The position numbers were made by a program, and so were the translations under genes. Of a stretch of DNA of 64,000 nt, positions 42,435 to 53,770 are shown piece after piece. Every line of letters starts with the position of its first letter. The first letter of the stretch is position 1. The stretch is from Platerodrilus igneus. Taxonomy: Eukaryota > Arthropoda > Insecta > Coleoptera > Lycidae. The stretch is from positions 616,001 through 680,000 of the forward strand of contig JARFIW010001365.1 of assembly GCA_036346225.1 (NCBI GenBank). Reading direction: 5' to 3'. The notes beneath the pieces are model-generated. The model was not told where the DNA came from. It made no database searches and worked only from the letters and a program-made list of their open reading frames with translations.

Positions 42435-42860
42435 AGCGAGAACACAAAGAGCTCACGAAATCAAACGTCAACTGCCCTAACCAAAAACTGTCATAAGGGC
42501 GGGAACCCAAAAGTTAACAAACCCACCATTGACGCATCATTGCACCCGAAATGTGACGTCACTAGAAGTCATTGACCGCATCCGGAGACATCAAAACCTG
42601 ACCTGTATAAAGGTCATAAACCCGACCGGTTATATCACCCCAGAATAAATACCCACGAAAAACATAAAGATCATTGACACCAACATATGTGCGATCCATT
42701 ACGCCACGCGGAAAGTTCAATAAACTCGCACTGTGACATCACTAGAAGATATTGACCTCTGCCGGAAGGCGTCAGATTCCGCACTATCTACTACTACCGA
42801 TAGTAAACCTCTCACCCCTTCTTCTTAACCCTAACCTGCGGCACCTAAGAAAATTGGTTC
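42435..42860. repeat. satellite-like repeat, right part, with second direct duplication
   Basis: 42435-42560 continues the 40600-41080 repeat (GAACACAAAGAGCTCACG, CATAAGGGCGGGAACCC). A direct duplication with a period of about 182 bp follows: TGTGACGTCACTAGAAG at 42551 and TGTGACATCACTAGAAG at 42733. No gene is present. Confidence 0.5.
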
Positions 42861-42861
42861 G

Positions 42862-43077
42862 CGTGTGACTACTAAGTCCAAGGTCTCGAGTGATTCGAGA
42901 CACGAGCTGTTTACAAAATGTTAGGCGAGCACCTTTCACAAAAATACGCTCTCGTTCGGATGAGTAGTAAAATATACGTCCCTATCTTGTTTGGAACAGC
43001 AATAGTTTGGCTTTAAGCAAAATTTTCCAGGTAAAAAGAACTTGCTTCCTCGCCAATGTTGTACTTTCGTGTGGATC
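42862..43077 (+). mobile_element. tRNA-derived SINE, copy 3
   Basis: Plus strand: TGTGACTACTAAGTCCAAGG and B-box-like GTGATTCGAGAC, then CGTTCGGATGAGTAGTAAAA, CTTGTTTGGAACAGCAATAG, AATTTTCCAGGTAAAA and GCTTCCTCGCCAATGTTGTA. The conserved CACGTTAAAGATCC core has been deleted in this copy. 43078-43643 holds nothing else recognisable. Confidence 0.65.
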
Positions 43078-43674
43078 AGTAGATAATCAATTGTAAATGC
43101 TTAAGAAAACTCAAATATTCAACAACATTCAGAAAATTACACAAAAAATGGTAGCAGCATCGGAAAAAAAGAAATTCCAATCTTCTTGTACCTAATCAAC
43201 TGATTGACGCGTCACAGTCAAGCAAGGTTACAAATATTAGCTTTGAGTTATATTAATCAAATTGTATTTCTCTTCATTTATTATATATGTACGACCAGGA
43301 TGAGTTAGTGGTCGCGGCATAGTCAAAAATAAGAACTCACAACAACAACACCAATAATAATTTTTTTCTACGATCCTAGGTCATGAATCGAAACGTAATT
43401 AAAGACGATTTTAACAACTATGAGTGGTTTAATTCCCAAAGAAACTAAGAAAAATACAAAACAAAACACAACAAACATACAGGGAGTATCAATAATAACT
43501 CGTATCTTTCAACACTAGTAGTACTAAGGAAATTATTTCCACGCCACTGGATAAAATCTTTCGTTTTTAAAGTATGAGTTAAGCTATGGTGAGAATGTGG
43601 TATGCCTAAACTTGTTCCTAGTAGGGTAGGTTTTATTGAATTGATAGGAATTAGAGATGAAATAGGTCACAGGA

Positions 43675-43812
43675 AAAGTTACCCATGACCCAGAGACCCA
43701 AATAGACATGTGACCTACGACCCACGACCCACTGACCCAAATTGACCGGTGACCCAAATTGACCCGATGATCCAAATTGACCAGGTGACCCAAATTGACC
43801 CATGTACCCAAG
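43675..43812 (-). repeat. GGGTCA array, left end of the element
   Basis: About ten GACCC/GGGTC-type units, several in the form GACCCAAATTGACC. Confidence 0.8.
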
Positions 43813-44894
43813 ATACGTCTACGCTTATCAAATATTGTCATCAACAAAATACTTTATTTATTTTAAATAATCACATAAAGTGTAAACAAAAACACTAAAA
43901 ATAAGAAAGAATTATAATATATAAATACAAATTATCTTATAAACCTACGTAATAAAAGGAGGTTACTTCACTTATGAATTTATGATGACTAGGCTATATT
44001 TTTAAAATTCCGCTTTTTAAAGTTTCCGAAACAATAAGTACGAGAAAACATGCGTGTACGGGAAGAGCATTTACTTTATATTGGAAGATATTATGGATTT
44101 GCTTATGCAGGTTATTACATTTCAAAACGGAATTGAGGGGCGGCCAAAAAATATTTGCCTACTGGCAGCAAACTTCAAAAGACAGCCCTGGAAAGAGGGG
44201 GTGCAACCTAAGAAAAACGTAACAAAATCGCAACCTGTAATACGCGTTTCATATAATTTCAACCATAATATTTACTTTATGACTTATCCTCTCGGAAATT
44301 TACAAAAGTTTAGATTACAACCAAGGTGATGCCTACTGCTACAAATTACCAAAGTAATGAAATGTTATGAAAATAAAGAGATAATATTTAGATTTTTTAC
44401 CCCAAACTACGTCGGAGAAAGAAAATTCTATTGGCAAACTAATTTAGGTGTTTATATTTGATACTATGACGATTACTAACCCTGATGTTAGTTCTTAATC
44501 GTCATTGTTTCTTTAAATCCAACTACAATCCAGAATGATGCATATTTTGAAATCTTATAGTATTATTGCTACAATAGTGAGAAGAGAAGCTAGAAACAGA
44601 TATTTTTAAATTTATTAAGATTATAACACAAAATTTTATAAATTTATAACACCGCATTGTGTGCCATAGTACATTTCTTTGAAAAATTAAAAAATGGTTT
44701 TTCATATTAAAAGAAAGGCGCTATACTCTTATCGCATTATAAAATACTTTTTACTTCAAATTCATAAAATGAGTGCAAGTAACTAGCTGAACCAATAACT
44801 TTATATATTATTTTGTGAACGTACTTAATAAACTGACCTGAAAGTTCACTAAACTATGGCTTTACCTAGAAAAAGCCAATCTGTCACTTTATTA

Positions 44895-45110
44895 ATTTGG
44901 ATCACTGGATCAGTTTCGGTCACCGGGTCAATTTAAGTTGCCGGATCAATTTTGGTCTCCGGATCAATTTGGGTCGCTGGGTCAATTTGGGTCGCCGGAT
45001 CAATTTGGGTCAAAGGGTCAATTTGGGCCGATACACATGACCCATTGACTCGATGACCCAAACAAAAAAGTGACCTGGACCCACTGACCCACTTGACCCA
45101 TGACCCATTT
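44895..45110 (+). repeat. GGGTCA array, right end of the element
   Basis: Units of the form GGGTCAATTTGGGTCGCCGG from 44895 to 45030, then a stretch in the opposite orientation (GACCCATTGACTCGATGACCC, one base trimmed) up to the terminus. Confidence 0.8.
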
Positions 45111-45118
45111 CATCTCTG

Positions 45119-45695
45119 GTAGCAATAATTAGGTTCAGTCGTAGTATCCAAGATTTCGTCTCTAATCCATATTCAGATAAGAAGTATAGCCTCATAACTT
45201 TAAATATTAACTTCATAAACTATAAATGCAATCAATAAAATGTGTGTAAGGAATAAATTACGGTGAGCTTAAAATGATTTCAATTAATTGATATAAAAGA
45301 CATTACGACTATAGAGTTACAACATATCCATTTACTTTAAGGAATCATTAATACGTTTCTTTGACGGTATTGTAAAAGTAAGATACATTCTTTAACTTTT
45401 TCGCCTATATTTACGACCTGATATTACCTAAATGGTATCTGGAAAGTTTTCATGTTCAGATAGTAATCCTTTCCCTACTTCTCTACTAAGTTTGAGTTAG
45501 TTAAAGTGGGGAAGTATAAACCCACTCAGGACTGTAAGAAAGCGCTTATGCGTGTTTTGAGGACGCGTTTAACAAGAACTATGCAATGTTTCTTACTATT
45601 TTTATCGCTTGTCATTTGCTTTATTGCCTAGGAGTGAAATAAGGAAAACATAGGAAAACATTTATTATAATGCTTGTTGTTAGTTATATTTAATT
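45119..45695. other. intergenic, 3' side of SP2
   Basis: No gene. Reverse-strand poly(A) signals (AATAAA, as TTTATT at 45661-45666 and near 45620) lie 30-75 bp beyond the SP2 stop and probably serve it. Confidence 0.5.
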
Positions 45696-45851
45696 TTAGG
45701 CATGTTTGCTTCTTTGATCGTTGATCCAGTCTATGTACGTGGCAACTTTTGCAAAAATACCAGGATATTCGTTGCTATCGCAGCCAAGGACATATCGTGA
45801 AACCACACCATATTGCTTACCATTAACAACTAATGGGCCACCATCGTCCAA
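45696..45851 (-). other. SP2 last exon, mutated active site
   Basis: Acceptor GTTTTAG. It begins LDDGGPLVV, ends YIDWINDQ and a short basic tail, stop TAA. Confidence 0.8.
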
Positions 45852-46398
45852 CTAAAACATTATTACTCTATTAACGTTCTCTAGAAAAAATACCTACAGT
45901 GCAGGCTGCCTTGCCGACTCCAGGAACGCCAGCACAAAGATGATGTCTCTGGTCTATATTAAAGTGGAATGAAGGATCAGCTTTACAATCTTTATGCTCA
46001 TAGAGAAGTAAATCCACACGTTGGAGATGTGGAAGTGGATCATTTGCTTCCAGCTAAAAGAAAACTGGTTAAATGTGATTTATAGAAGAATCTAAATTTT
46101 TACGTCGACACCCCATCCAGCTAATACTCCCATTACGTTGGCCGGAGTTGGTTCGTTCCAGTCTGGCAGTACAATAGGTTTGGCGAGTTCACTGTAAACC
46201 ATGGTATCGCTAACCTGTAAAAAACCATAGTAATTTACATTTTTATTTTTAAATTGTACTACCTTTAAAACAGACACATCGTATTTAAGTCCATAGGCTT
46301 GAAATAGATAGTGCGGAAACGATCTCGATATTTCAAGTGCTGGTCCATCTTTGGAGATCTCGGTAACACCATATTGCAAGGTTAGATGATTAATATGC
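45696..46398 (-). CDS. SP2: S1 serine protease homolog, active-site Ser replaced, 5' exons missing
   Basis: Four exons on the minus strand join in frame: 46398-46263, 46214-46104, 46053-45898 and 45851-45696 (TAA stop). All introns are GT-AG, at the same positions and phases as in SP1. The catalytic Asp region reads YDVSVLK. At the active site, where G-D-S-G-G-P-L is expected, SP2 reads L-D-D-G-G-P-L: Gly193 is Leu and Ser195 is Asp (chymotrypsin numbering), and Trp215 is Arg (VVSRYV). Cysteines of the last two disulphides remain. No stop or frameshift is present. Non-catalytic homologs of this kind are common in insects (immune cofactors, gut proteins), so SP2 may be a real serine protease homolog; a recently inactivated gene is the alternative. 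The exon that would carry His57 and all upstream exons were not found to 64000. SP2 is convergent with SP1. Confidence 0.75.
45898..46053 (-). other. SP2 third visible exon
   Basis: Acceptor CTTTTAG, donor GTAGGT. 52 residues including LQRVDLLLYEHKDC and HLCAGVPGVGKAACT. Confidence 0.78.
46104..46214 (-). other. SP2 second visible exon
   Basis: Acceptor TTACAG, donor GTAAAA. 37 residues including LAKPIVLP and GVLAGWGVD. Confidence 0.78.
46263..46398 (-). other. SP2 first visible exon
   Basis: Acceptor TTGCAG, donor GTAGTA. It starts with one base of a split codon, as in SP1, and encodes LQYGVTEIS .. YDVSVLK. Confidence 0.75.
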
Positions 46399-46779
46399 CT
46401 GCAACCACATCAAAGTAAAGTTATTTGGATTGCCAGTACTAATAACAAAAAATTCTTTTAATTATTATAAATAGCACTAAACACTGGTGCTAAAGGGACT
46501 ACAGAGCAGTGAACGACTTGTTTAATGTTAAGAGGCGTTTTTTTTTCTGTTATGGAATGTACACGTAGTATCTTTTAAGTAATAACTTCGAATGAAATAC
46601 GTGTACAACCGGTTTGGAGACGGAAAACCTAATGACGAAAAAATAAACGCAGATAAATATGATGATTATTATAAACAACTACAAGTGTTGATTCTGCAAC
46701 TAATGGTGGAATATTGGAAAAATATTAAATCGGTAAATGTTTAAGTGCTGGGGGAACTTGGCAGCCACAGGGTGCTTAC
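46399..46779. other. no feature recognised
   Basis: Upstream of the first visible SP2 exon; no further protease exon seen. Confidence 0.4.
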
Positions 46780-47072
46780 CACCCTTCGCAACCTTACATG
46801 TGATTTTCCAATGCTCCACCCGAAGGTACTACATTGGCCAGGAAGCGAGTTTTTTTTTACCTGGAAAATTTGGAATTTTGCCGAACCCTTGCTGTTCCAA
46901 ACAAGGTAAGGATCTTTAACGTGCGTGAGAACACCCACACACGGGACCTCTATTTTACCTCTCATCCGAACGAAAGTGCATTTTTGTGAAAAATGCTCGC
47001 CCATCATTTCTCAAGAGGACCGTGTCGGGATTCGAACCCGGGACCTTGGGCGTAGTAGTCACACCCCCTTCA
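46780..47072 (-). mobile_element. tRNA-derived SINE, copy 4
   Basis: Minus strand: CCCAAGGTCCCGGGTTCGAA (good B box), then CGTTCGGATGAGAGGTAAAA, GGTCCCGTGTGTGGGTG, CACGTTAAAGATCCTTACC, AACAGCAAGGGTTCGG and a tail ending in CACATGTAAGG. This is the best-preserved body of the family in the window. Confidence 0.75.
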
Positions 47073-47159
47073 CAACCACTAAATGTCAGAGAAATAGGGT
47101 TTATAATTGTAAAACAATAGAAGGGGACTGAACTGTGTCTAACAAGAAAGAACAACACC

Positions 47160-47620
47160 TATGATGAAAGACAACAAACATAGACCAAAAAGAAAATTGT
47201 TGAAAGCATATGTGTGTAGCACAGCACAGTATGCCTATGAAATACGGCCAGCCGAAAAAGCAGACAGAAAAACGGTAGCAACCTTTAGAAATGCTGTGCT
47301 TTAGATGTATGAGGATGATAGCATGGACAGACAAAGTTAATAACAAACAGGTTACAGAAATAATAGGGGAACAATAATATCTGGGGAAGAAATAGGAGAA
47401 ATAAAAGGACAGAATACGTTCTAATGCATTTTTTGGGAATAGTATGGGATATATTATAAGCAGAAATAAGAAAAAAGAGGTAGATGTAGACCTAGATCAG
47501 ATAGTGATAGATGCAGCCCGTGTAAATTTCGGGAAAATCTGTAGGTTGGTTCAGAAAAGGAAACAAACATGGTACTCGTTCAACCAGTTCCAGGACTGAA
47601 GACCTAATGATGATGATGAC
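47160..47620 (+). pseudogene. RTE-type LINE, 3' end of ORF and tail
   Basis: Plus strand, in broken frames, resembles the C-terminal end of RTE proteins: P-A-E-K-A-D-R-K-T-V-A-T-F, then in the next frame MRMIAWTDKVNNKQVTEIIG (compare the usual M-L-R-I-x-W-x-D-x-V-T-N). It ends with TAATGATGATGATGAC at 47606-47621, the microsatellite tail of this clade. It is 5'-truncated. Confidence 0.6.
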
Positions 47621-47621
47621 T

Positions 47622-48270
47622 TCGAATGACATCACAACCATTTATGCAGTGATATGTAAGAGTTCTACTACCGACTTCAAACTTATTAATTTCTGTTGTC
47701 GTTTCTTAAAAATTATGTTATAATAACTGTTCTTAGAAGATGAGTTTCAAATACTTTAAATTGATAAATTGAAGTGTAAACAACTAACGTATAACACAGT
47801 AACAAAAAACTAAACACAACCAGTGAAGTAAAATATATGTTTAAGACTATTCTATATTTAGTATAAAAATATTGTTTATATACGCAGCTTAAACTGATAA
47901 AAGCGAGCAGAAAAAAACGGTATAAAAGTGTGAAGGTTCTCAAGAGAGGCTTGAGGTCAGTAAACGATTTAACTATAGCTTGATGAAAGCTAGCTATTAC
48001 AAATATTAGATAGGAAATGATAAATGTCGAGATACTTACTGATCACAAATACCTAACATTTCGATATGCTGAAGAGTTAGTTTGGATTTAGCTAATGGTT
48101 CAAAAATGATCATCCGGACGATTTTCGACCCATGTTCGTAGAAAAAGCACAGCGTATGAATATGTTCACCTTTTTACAATTAGTATTCGGTACTCTAAGA
48201 CCCAATTAACTGAAAAGCCCATATTTGGGTAGTCAGGAAAAAGCTCTCAGCTAAAGCGAGTCTGATGCTG
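47622..48270. other. no feature recognised
   Basis: AT-rich; the frame at 47713-47943 is F/L/Y-rich by composition and has no family resemblance. Confidence 0.4.
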
Positions 48271-48271
48271 C

Positions 48272-50640
48272 TGAAAGACAATCATCATCATTTTGTTTTA
48301 GACCTTGCTTAAGGTCGGTTTGACGCAGCTCTAATTTCTTTTCTATTCCGTGCTAATCTAAAAAGTTCTACATACCCTTCAGAACCTAAATTTCTAACAA
48401 TTTGACTAATATAGCTTGATCTAGGTCTTCCTATACTCTTCTATCTTTTTCTTATCTACCTGTCTCTACATAGATATTAGCAACCTGATTGTAGTTAAAG
48501 AACTCCAACATGTTCACATGTTTCCAATTTATAAGAAAATGAAATATTATCTGGTTATCCCCTCCAAAAAAGAAAAAGTGTTAAATTATATGTTATGGTA
48601 AAGCTTAAGCAACGAATCACTGCCAACGTGCCAGACCGCGAACTAATTGTGAGTTATGTCATGGTCACTTTTAGTTAACTGATTTTTATTTATTTATTTT
48701 TTTGTTCTGTTTTCGAACTTACTTAAGGTCGGTTTGACGCAGCTCTAAATTCTTTTCTATTCTGAGCTAGTATAAAAAGGTTTACATACCGTTCACAACC
48801 TAAATCTCTAATAATTTAAATAATATAGGTTTATCTAGGTCTTCCTACTCTATTTTTATTTGGTAGTCTGTAATCTAAAACCTTACTAAATAGTCCCTCA
48901 TGTCTTAACTGGTACCGCATCATTCTATCTCTCCTGGCATTTAATTACAGGGTTCCTCACCTTCTATAAACTTCCTCGTTTGTTATTCTATCTGTCCAAC
49001 TAATATTTAACATTCTCCTATAACACCAAGTTCCAAAAGCTTCTATCTTTTTTTATCTACCTCTTTAATTGTTCAAGTCTCACTACCGTATAATAGAACG
49101 CTCCATACGTACTACTTTAAGAAACTTTTTCTATTATCTAAACTAATACTATTAGCTATTAGTAAGTCTTTCTTTTTTAAAAACATTTTTCTAGCTTGAG
49201 CTGTTCTAGCTCCTATATCCCTTCTGCTACGTCCGTTTTTTATAATTATACTACCTAAATAGCAAAATTCATCTACTTCCTCTAACTCGGTAGTACCTAT
49301 TTTTAATTTTGGTTTAGAACTAGGCTGTAACTCACTTTTCATTATCTTTGTCTTTTCTGAATTAATTCTCATACTATAGTTACTCTGTAGTATCTCATCT
49401 AAAATATTTAAAAACTCTCCTAACTCTTTTTTAGACTCTGCAATAATGGCTATACAATCTGAAAAACGCAACATGTCATTTTCTGTCCCTGTACACTAAT
49501 GCCTATCTCTTTTCTATCTCTAGCTAAGTTTAAAGCTTCCTCAATATAAACATTAAAAATCAGGGAGATAGTATACAGCACTGTCTTACACCATTTATAA
49601 CCTTAGCTTCCTTTTCTCTTTCATCAAATCTAATTACTACGCTTTGGTTTTCATATAGACTGTAAATAATATTTCTATCCCTATGAGAGATTTCTATTTT
49701 TTCAAAACCCTGAACATAACAATCCAATTAACCCTACCAAATGCTTTTTCTAAATCTACAAACGCGAAATGAATCTTTTTATTTTTTTGTAACCTTTTTT
49801 CGATAATTACCCTAATCATTAGTATCGGTTCTCTAGTCGCTCTGTCTTTACGAAGACCAAATTGCTCTTCGCCTAAATAATCCTCAGTTAAAGGTTCTAC
49901 TCTATTTTTAATTATTAGTGTTAGTATTTTGGAACCGTGGAAAGTTAAACTAACCGTTCTAAAATTCTCAAAAGTAACAGCTTCTGACTTTTTTGGGATC
50001 TGGTTAAAAACATTTTTTTCGAAATCTAATGGGACCTCACCTGTGTTATATATTACTTTTAGTAGTTCATATAATCTGTCGAAAGTTTTCTAACTTGCAT
50101 ATTTCATTAATTCTGCGGATATATTGTCTATCCCCAGCGCTTTGTTTAGTTTAAGATCCCTAACAGCTCTATCAAATTCCTCTCTTAATATTGAGACCCT
50201 ATTTCTACATCCTCTTCTTGGTCGTTCTCTATCTCATTCATAACGTCTCCGTTATATAAATATTCTAAATATCTTTTCCATTTATCTGCTACTTCAACTT
50301 TCTTTATTAGAAGCTCATTATTCTCTTATTTAGTACCATTATATTTTTCCCTATATTCCCCGAAAAACTTCTTAACTACTTCGTAAGCCCTGTCTGTCTT
50401 ACCTACTCTCAAATCATCTTGTATTCCCTGACAGTTCTCCTCCATCCATTTATTTTTAGCTTTTCTACACTCATGTACTTTATTATATTTTTGTTTACTT
50501 TCACTATCCAATTCTCTGAAAGGTTTAAGCTTTCCTCTGTTTTCTATTAATTCTAATATCTCCGTTGTAACCCAGGGCTTTCTCGTTTCTACTTTTTTCT
50601 TACCATCCCTCTCTTTTAGACAATATACTAGGTAAATAGA
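48272..50640 (-). mobile_element. RTE-type LINE, 5'-truncated, longest copy in the window
   Basis: Minus strand from 50640: K-P-W-V-T-T-E-I-L-E-L-I-E-N-R-G-K-L-K and WMEENCQGIQDDLRVGKTDR (linker between endonuclease and RT), RT blocks down to 49600 (I-S-H-R-D-R-N-I-I-Y-S-L-Y-E-N-Q), then MLRFSDCIAIIAESKKELGE (F-A-D-D changed to F-S-D-C) and EFCYLGSIIIKNGRS. The 3' region ends ..AAAATGATGATGATTG at 48272. It shares with the 41082-42434 copy the duplicated 3' untranslated block (48305 and 48720 here). There is no endonuclease, and multiple stops. Confidence 0.78.
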
Positions 50641-51390
50641 AATAACAACTTATAAAGGCAGGGGGGGGGATTAAGATGTATTAAACACTTACCAGAGCTA
50701 TGCTGCAAAATACTCAATTAGAAGGTAAGCCTAATGCCGGGGGCTTTCTACTATTAAATCGTCACTGAAAATTTCCCATAAAAAAATTTTCTGTCTGGCC
50801 CTCAAGATTAAATAGCACCGGCAGAAATCTCTATATGAGAAAGAGGAACCATTAATTGCTGTCAATAGGCTAATAACCGGCTACGTTTTCGGCAGAAGGT
50901 ACTTGATTTTAAAGTAGGATTATAGTTATTTCAGAGGTAATGCAATGGTAGTATTAGCAGAGAAAGAGCACATTCTTTAGAAAGTGCACTATATCGTTAC
51001 CTACGTCCGATTATGACTATCGAAAATTGTAAAGCAATTAACAGATAGAAAGGCTGAACAAGGACGTCGGATCAAAAAGTTGCCTACTTCTGTGCAAACA
51101 ACGTACGAGGAGTTTGGTTCGCATTCCGCGCAACAGCAGCAGTTGACTCATACAGTTCTGCGTATTAATTGCCATTAACATTTGAATACGGTCGTATAAA
51201 AATATACTAACAATAGACATACTTAAATGCATCATTATACATAATGCGCACGGAAACTAATCACTTCATTGACACAAAATTGAAAATTGTTAGGTACGAT
51301 TATACAAATTTGATGCCATCGATCACCAATGGTGTTCTACGTATATCGGATTTAGGACCACTTTCCTGAGACGCGATGTACGATAAAGTT
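50641..51390. other. no feature recognised
   Basis: Contains a G run near 50661. The last 150 bp may be the decayed gag-pro end of the errantivirus that follows. Confidence 0.35.
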
Positions 51391-51392
51391 TC

Positions 51393-52060
51393 GTGAATAG
51401 CTCTCCAGCTGAACTGAAATTAGTATATACCTCACCAGAAACCTTCAATGTAAAAATGAAACACAAATCTTGTATCTTTGAATTCAACGATAAATACGAC
51501 GGACTAATCAGAATAGACCTTCTAAGAAAACTAAGAGTCAACATTGATATAAAAAACCGTTTATTAAAAACGAAACACGGAAAAATCTCCATTGAATTTC
51601 AAAATACACAAAAATACACGATAGAACCCCGAACAGGGAAAAAAAATGAAAATCCCAGTAAATTCAAAAAACGACGTAGGAATAATAAATCACATAACAT
51701 TTCAACAAGGAGTAGAAACCCCACAACACTAGTACAGATAAGTGATAATTACGCCACTACAACAATTCTAAACTCAAATAACTAACTCGTAGAACTATCA
51801 CTAACAAACCAATTAACGCAGAAGAATTAAATTTTAACGAAATAGAAATAGATGAAAATTTAGAAAACGATTAGAACCCCGTAGAACACGACAAAATTTA
51901 AAGAGAAAATTTAAGTAACATTCGCTTCAATACCGACATCAAAAAAGAAGAGCAGAGAGCAATTTAAAACTTATGTTTTGAATACCGCGATATATTCTAT
52001 TGTAAAGGAATACTCTTAACCTTTACCAATACAGTTAAACATAATATACAACTAATAGAC
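51393..52060 (+). pseudogene. errantivirus-like pol, protease end and start of RT
   Basis: 51393-51785 is an open frame with CIFEFNDKYDGLIRIDLLRK, matching the D-G-L-I-G-x-D-L-L block at the end of Gypsy-type aspartic protease, followed by a K/R/N-rich spacer. Shifted frames then reach L-T-F-T-N-T-V-K-H-N-I, just before the RT core. Interrupted at 52060 by family A copy A2. Confidence 0.65.
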
Positions 52061-53770
52061 TGTAACGATTTTATTTCCTATCTAGATGAGTACATATAAT
52101 TAATCTATTTATTTAATAAAAAACAATATAATGCATAATAATGTTACACAATCCACTAAATGAATATTACCTATTGTCCAATAAAATATTAGCTTTCAAT
52201 TCAAATAAAAATTTAATTTATACGGTGACAAAATAAACTTTTTATTTAGTGTTATTCCTAGAGCTCCCTCTGTTAGACAGTTGTGAGGTAATCTTGTTGC
52301 CGGGCAGTAACTCGCTTGACACGAGCACTTCTAATACAGCTGTGGTGAAAACAAGTCGAATTGTTCCTTGAACCCGAGGAATGGCGTTTGGAGTTTTTCC
52401 GTGTTGGAAGCACGTGCGGTTCAAGTGTTTTAGGAGAATGTCATCTCCGAAGCGCATTTTTGTATTGTCCACTTGCTGGAACATAGCTCGTAGATGACGA
52501 GAAATTTTTGGTTGAAGGGCCGTGGTAACATGCAACTTGACATATAACATGCAACTTTACATATAGTATTCAATTTTACATCTAGTTTTCGACGTTTGAT
52601 ATGATATTTATTTTGGAAATAATGTTCGTAATTTTAATTTATACGTAACGCAACTTTAATTAATATGCAGTTTGTTAATGTTAACAGAAGTTTGGTTTAA
52701 CGTAATTTTAATAAATGCACTAGAAGAAACTATAAGAATTTACGCTTTGGTCGAGTGTGGATCTGACAAGTATCAATTACTTAAAATGATGCCGTGATGT
52801 AGTTTGGAGCTTCAGTAAGCAGCAAATTTACTTGTACTGAATTGGAGATTCTGTTATTTAAATGCTGACGCAAGACGCCTAGCAGGTATTTTTCTGTCCG
52901 AAAAACATCTGGTATGTAGAAATTTGTTTTCGTATGTTGGCTGAATTATGAATATAGTAGATAGATAATTTTTTGTTTAATCAAGTTATTTGAACTTCAA
53001 AATAGGTCAAGGACTGACTATATATATTTTTCAATATTAAGTAACAGGAACCTGTAAATTTTACTTTTCTAAATCTTTTATTAATTCACTGTAACTACGG
53101 AAGACGTCATTATGTGATAGAGAAAGTAAATTCTTCTATTTAAGAAAAATTATAAATTATTTATTGTGAGGTTACGGTAGATCTACTTAAACCGACAGAT
53201 ATTGTTATTTGTAAGTAATTGTTCAGAAAGCAACTTCAGACTTAATCATTCTTAACAAAATTTGGCTAGGTATTTCTTATAGAGATAATCACATTTTAAA
53301 CTGGAAGGTACTTACTATACCCAGTGCCTTCGTAAATTATTTTCATGAATTAAATTAATTTAAATTATATAAAAAACTGAAAAGATGTTTGTAAAAAGCC
53401 CGTTAACTGAATACTAGAGGAATAGATTTTTATTTTGATCAAGACTATTCTTTTTAATTAGAATGAATGAAAGTTGATTCGAATCGAATTTTAAAATTTT
53501 AAGGTCAAAGTCGAGCCATTGCACAAGGGACTTAAGTAAGGTCTTCTCTGTATAGAAAAATACGGTGGCGCCTTATTCTTCATATTTTTGGTCGCAATTC
53601 AACCCCGACCCACAGCTCATGTTCCACCCAGAGCATATAGTTCGACTAGCCGCTTTGCCTTTGAGATTTCCACAACTTTGGGCCATTTTCCATCAGAACT
53701 TGCCGTGGGCTCTATTCTCTTACTGGAAATCCTCGTAAAATAAAATCCCATAATAACTAAAAAGGCTATA
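52061..53770 (+). mobile_element. family A LTR-like insertion, copy A2
   Basis: 1710 bp, start TGTAACGATTTTATTTCC, end AAAGGCTATA, with 4-bp duplication AGAC at 52057-52060 and 53771-53774. Removing it rejoins the pol reading ..T-V-K-H-N-I-Q-L-I-D / N-K-P-I-F-T-K-A-Y-R. The shared module is at 53549-53735, beginning 221 bp before the right end. The minus-strand frame 52242-52550 has no known relatives. Confidence 0.75.

Larger units (their letters stand above)
43652..45118. mobile_element. hAT-like non-autonomous element with inverted GGGTCA arrays
   Basis: The ends are inverted: left TAGAGATGAAATAGGTCA, right (minus strand) CAGAGATGAAATGGGTCA. They are flanked by 8-bp sequences ATAGGAAT (43644-43651) and GTAGCAAT (45119-45126), 6 of 8 identical. 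Just inside each end lies an array of the hexamer GGGTCA with spacer AATTTG, in opposite orientation at the two ends. The centre is AT-rich; the frame at 44054-44329 resembles nothing I know. CAG ends plus an 8-bp duplication indicate the hAT superfamily. Confidence 0.6.
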
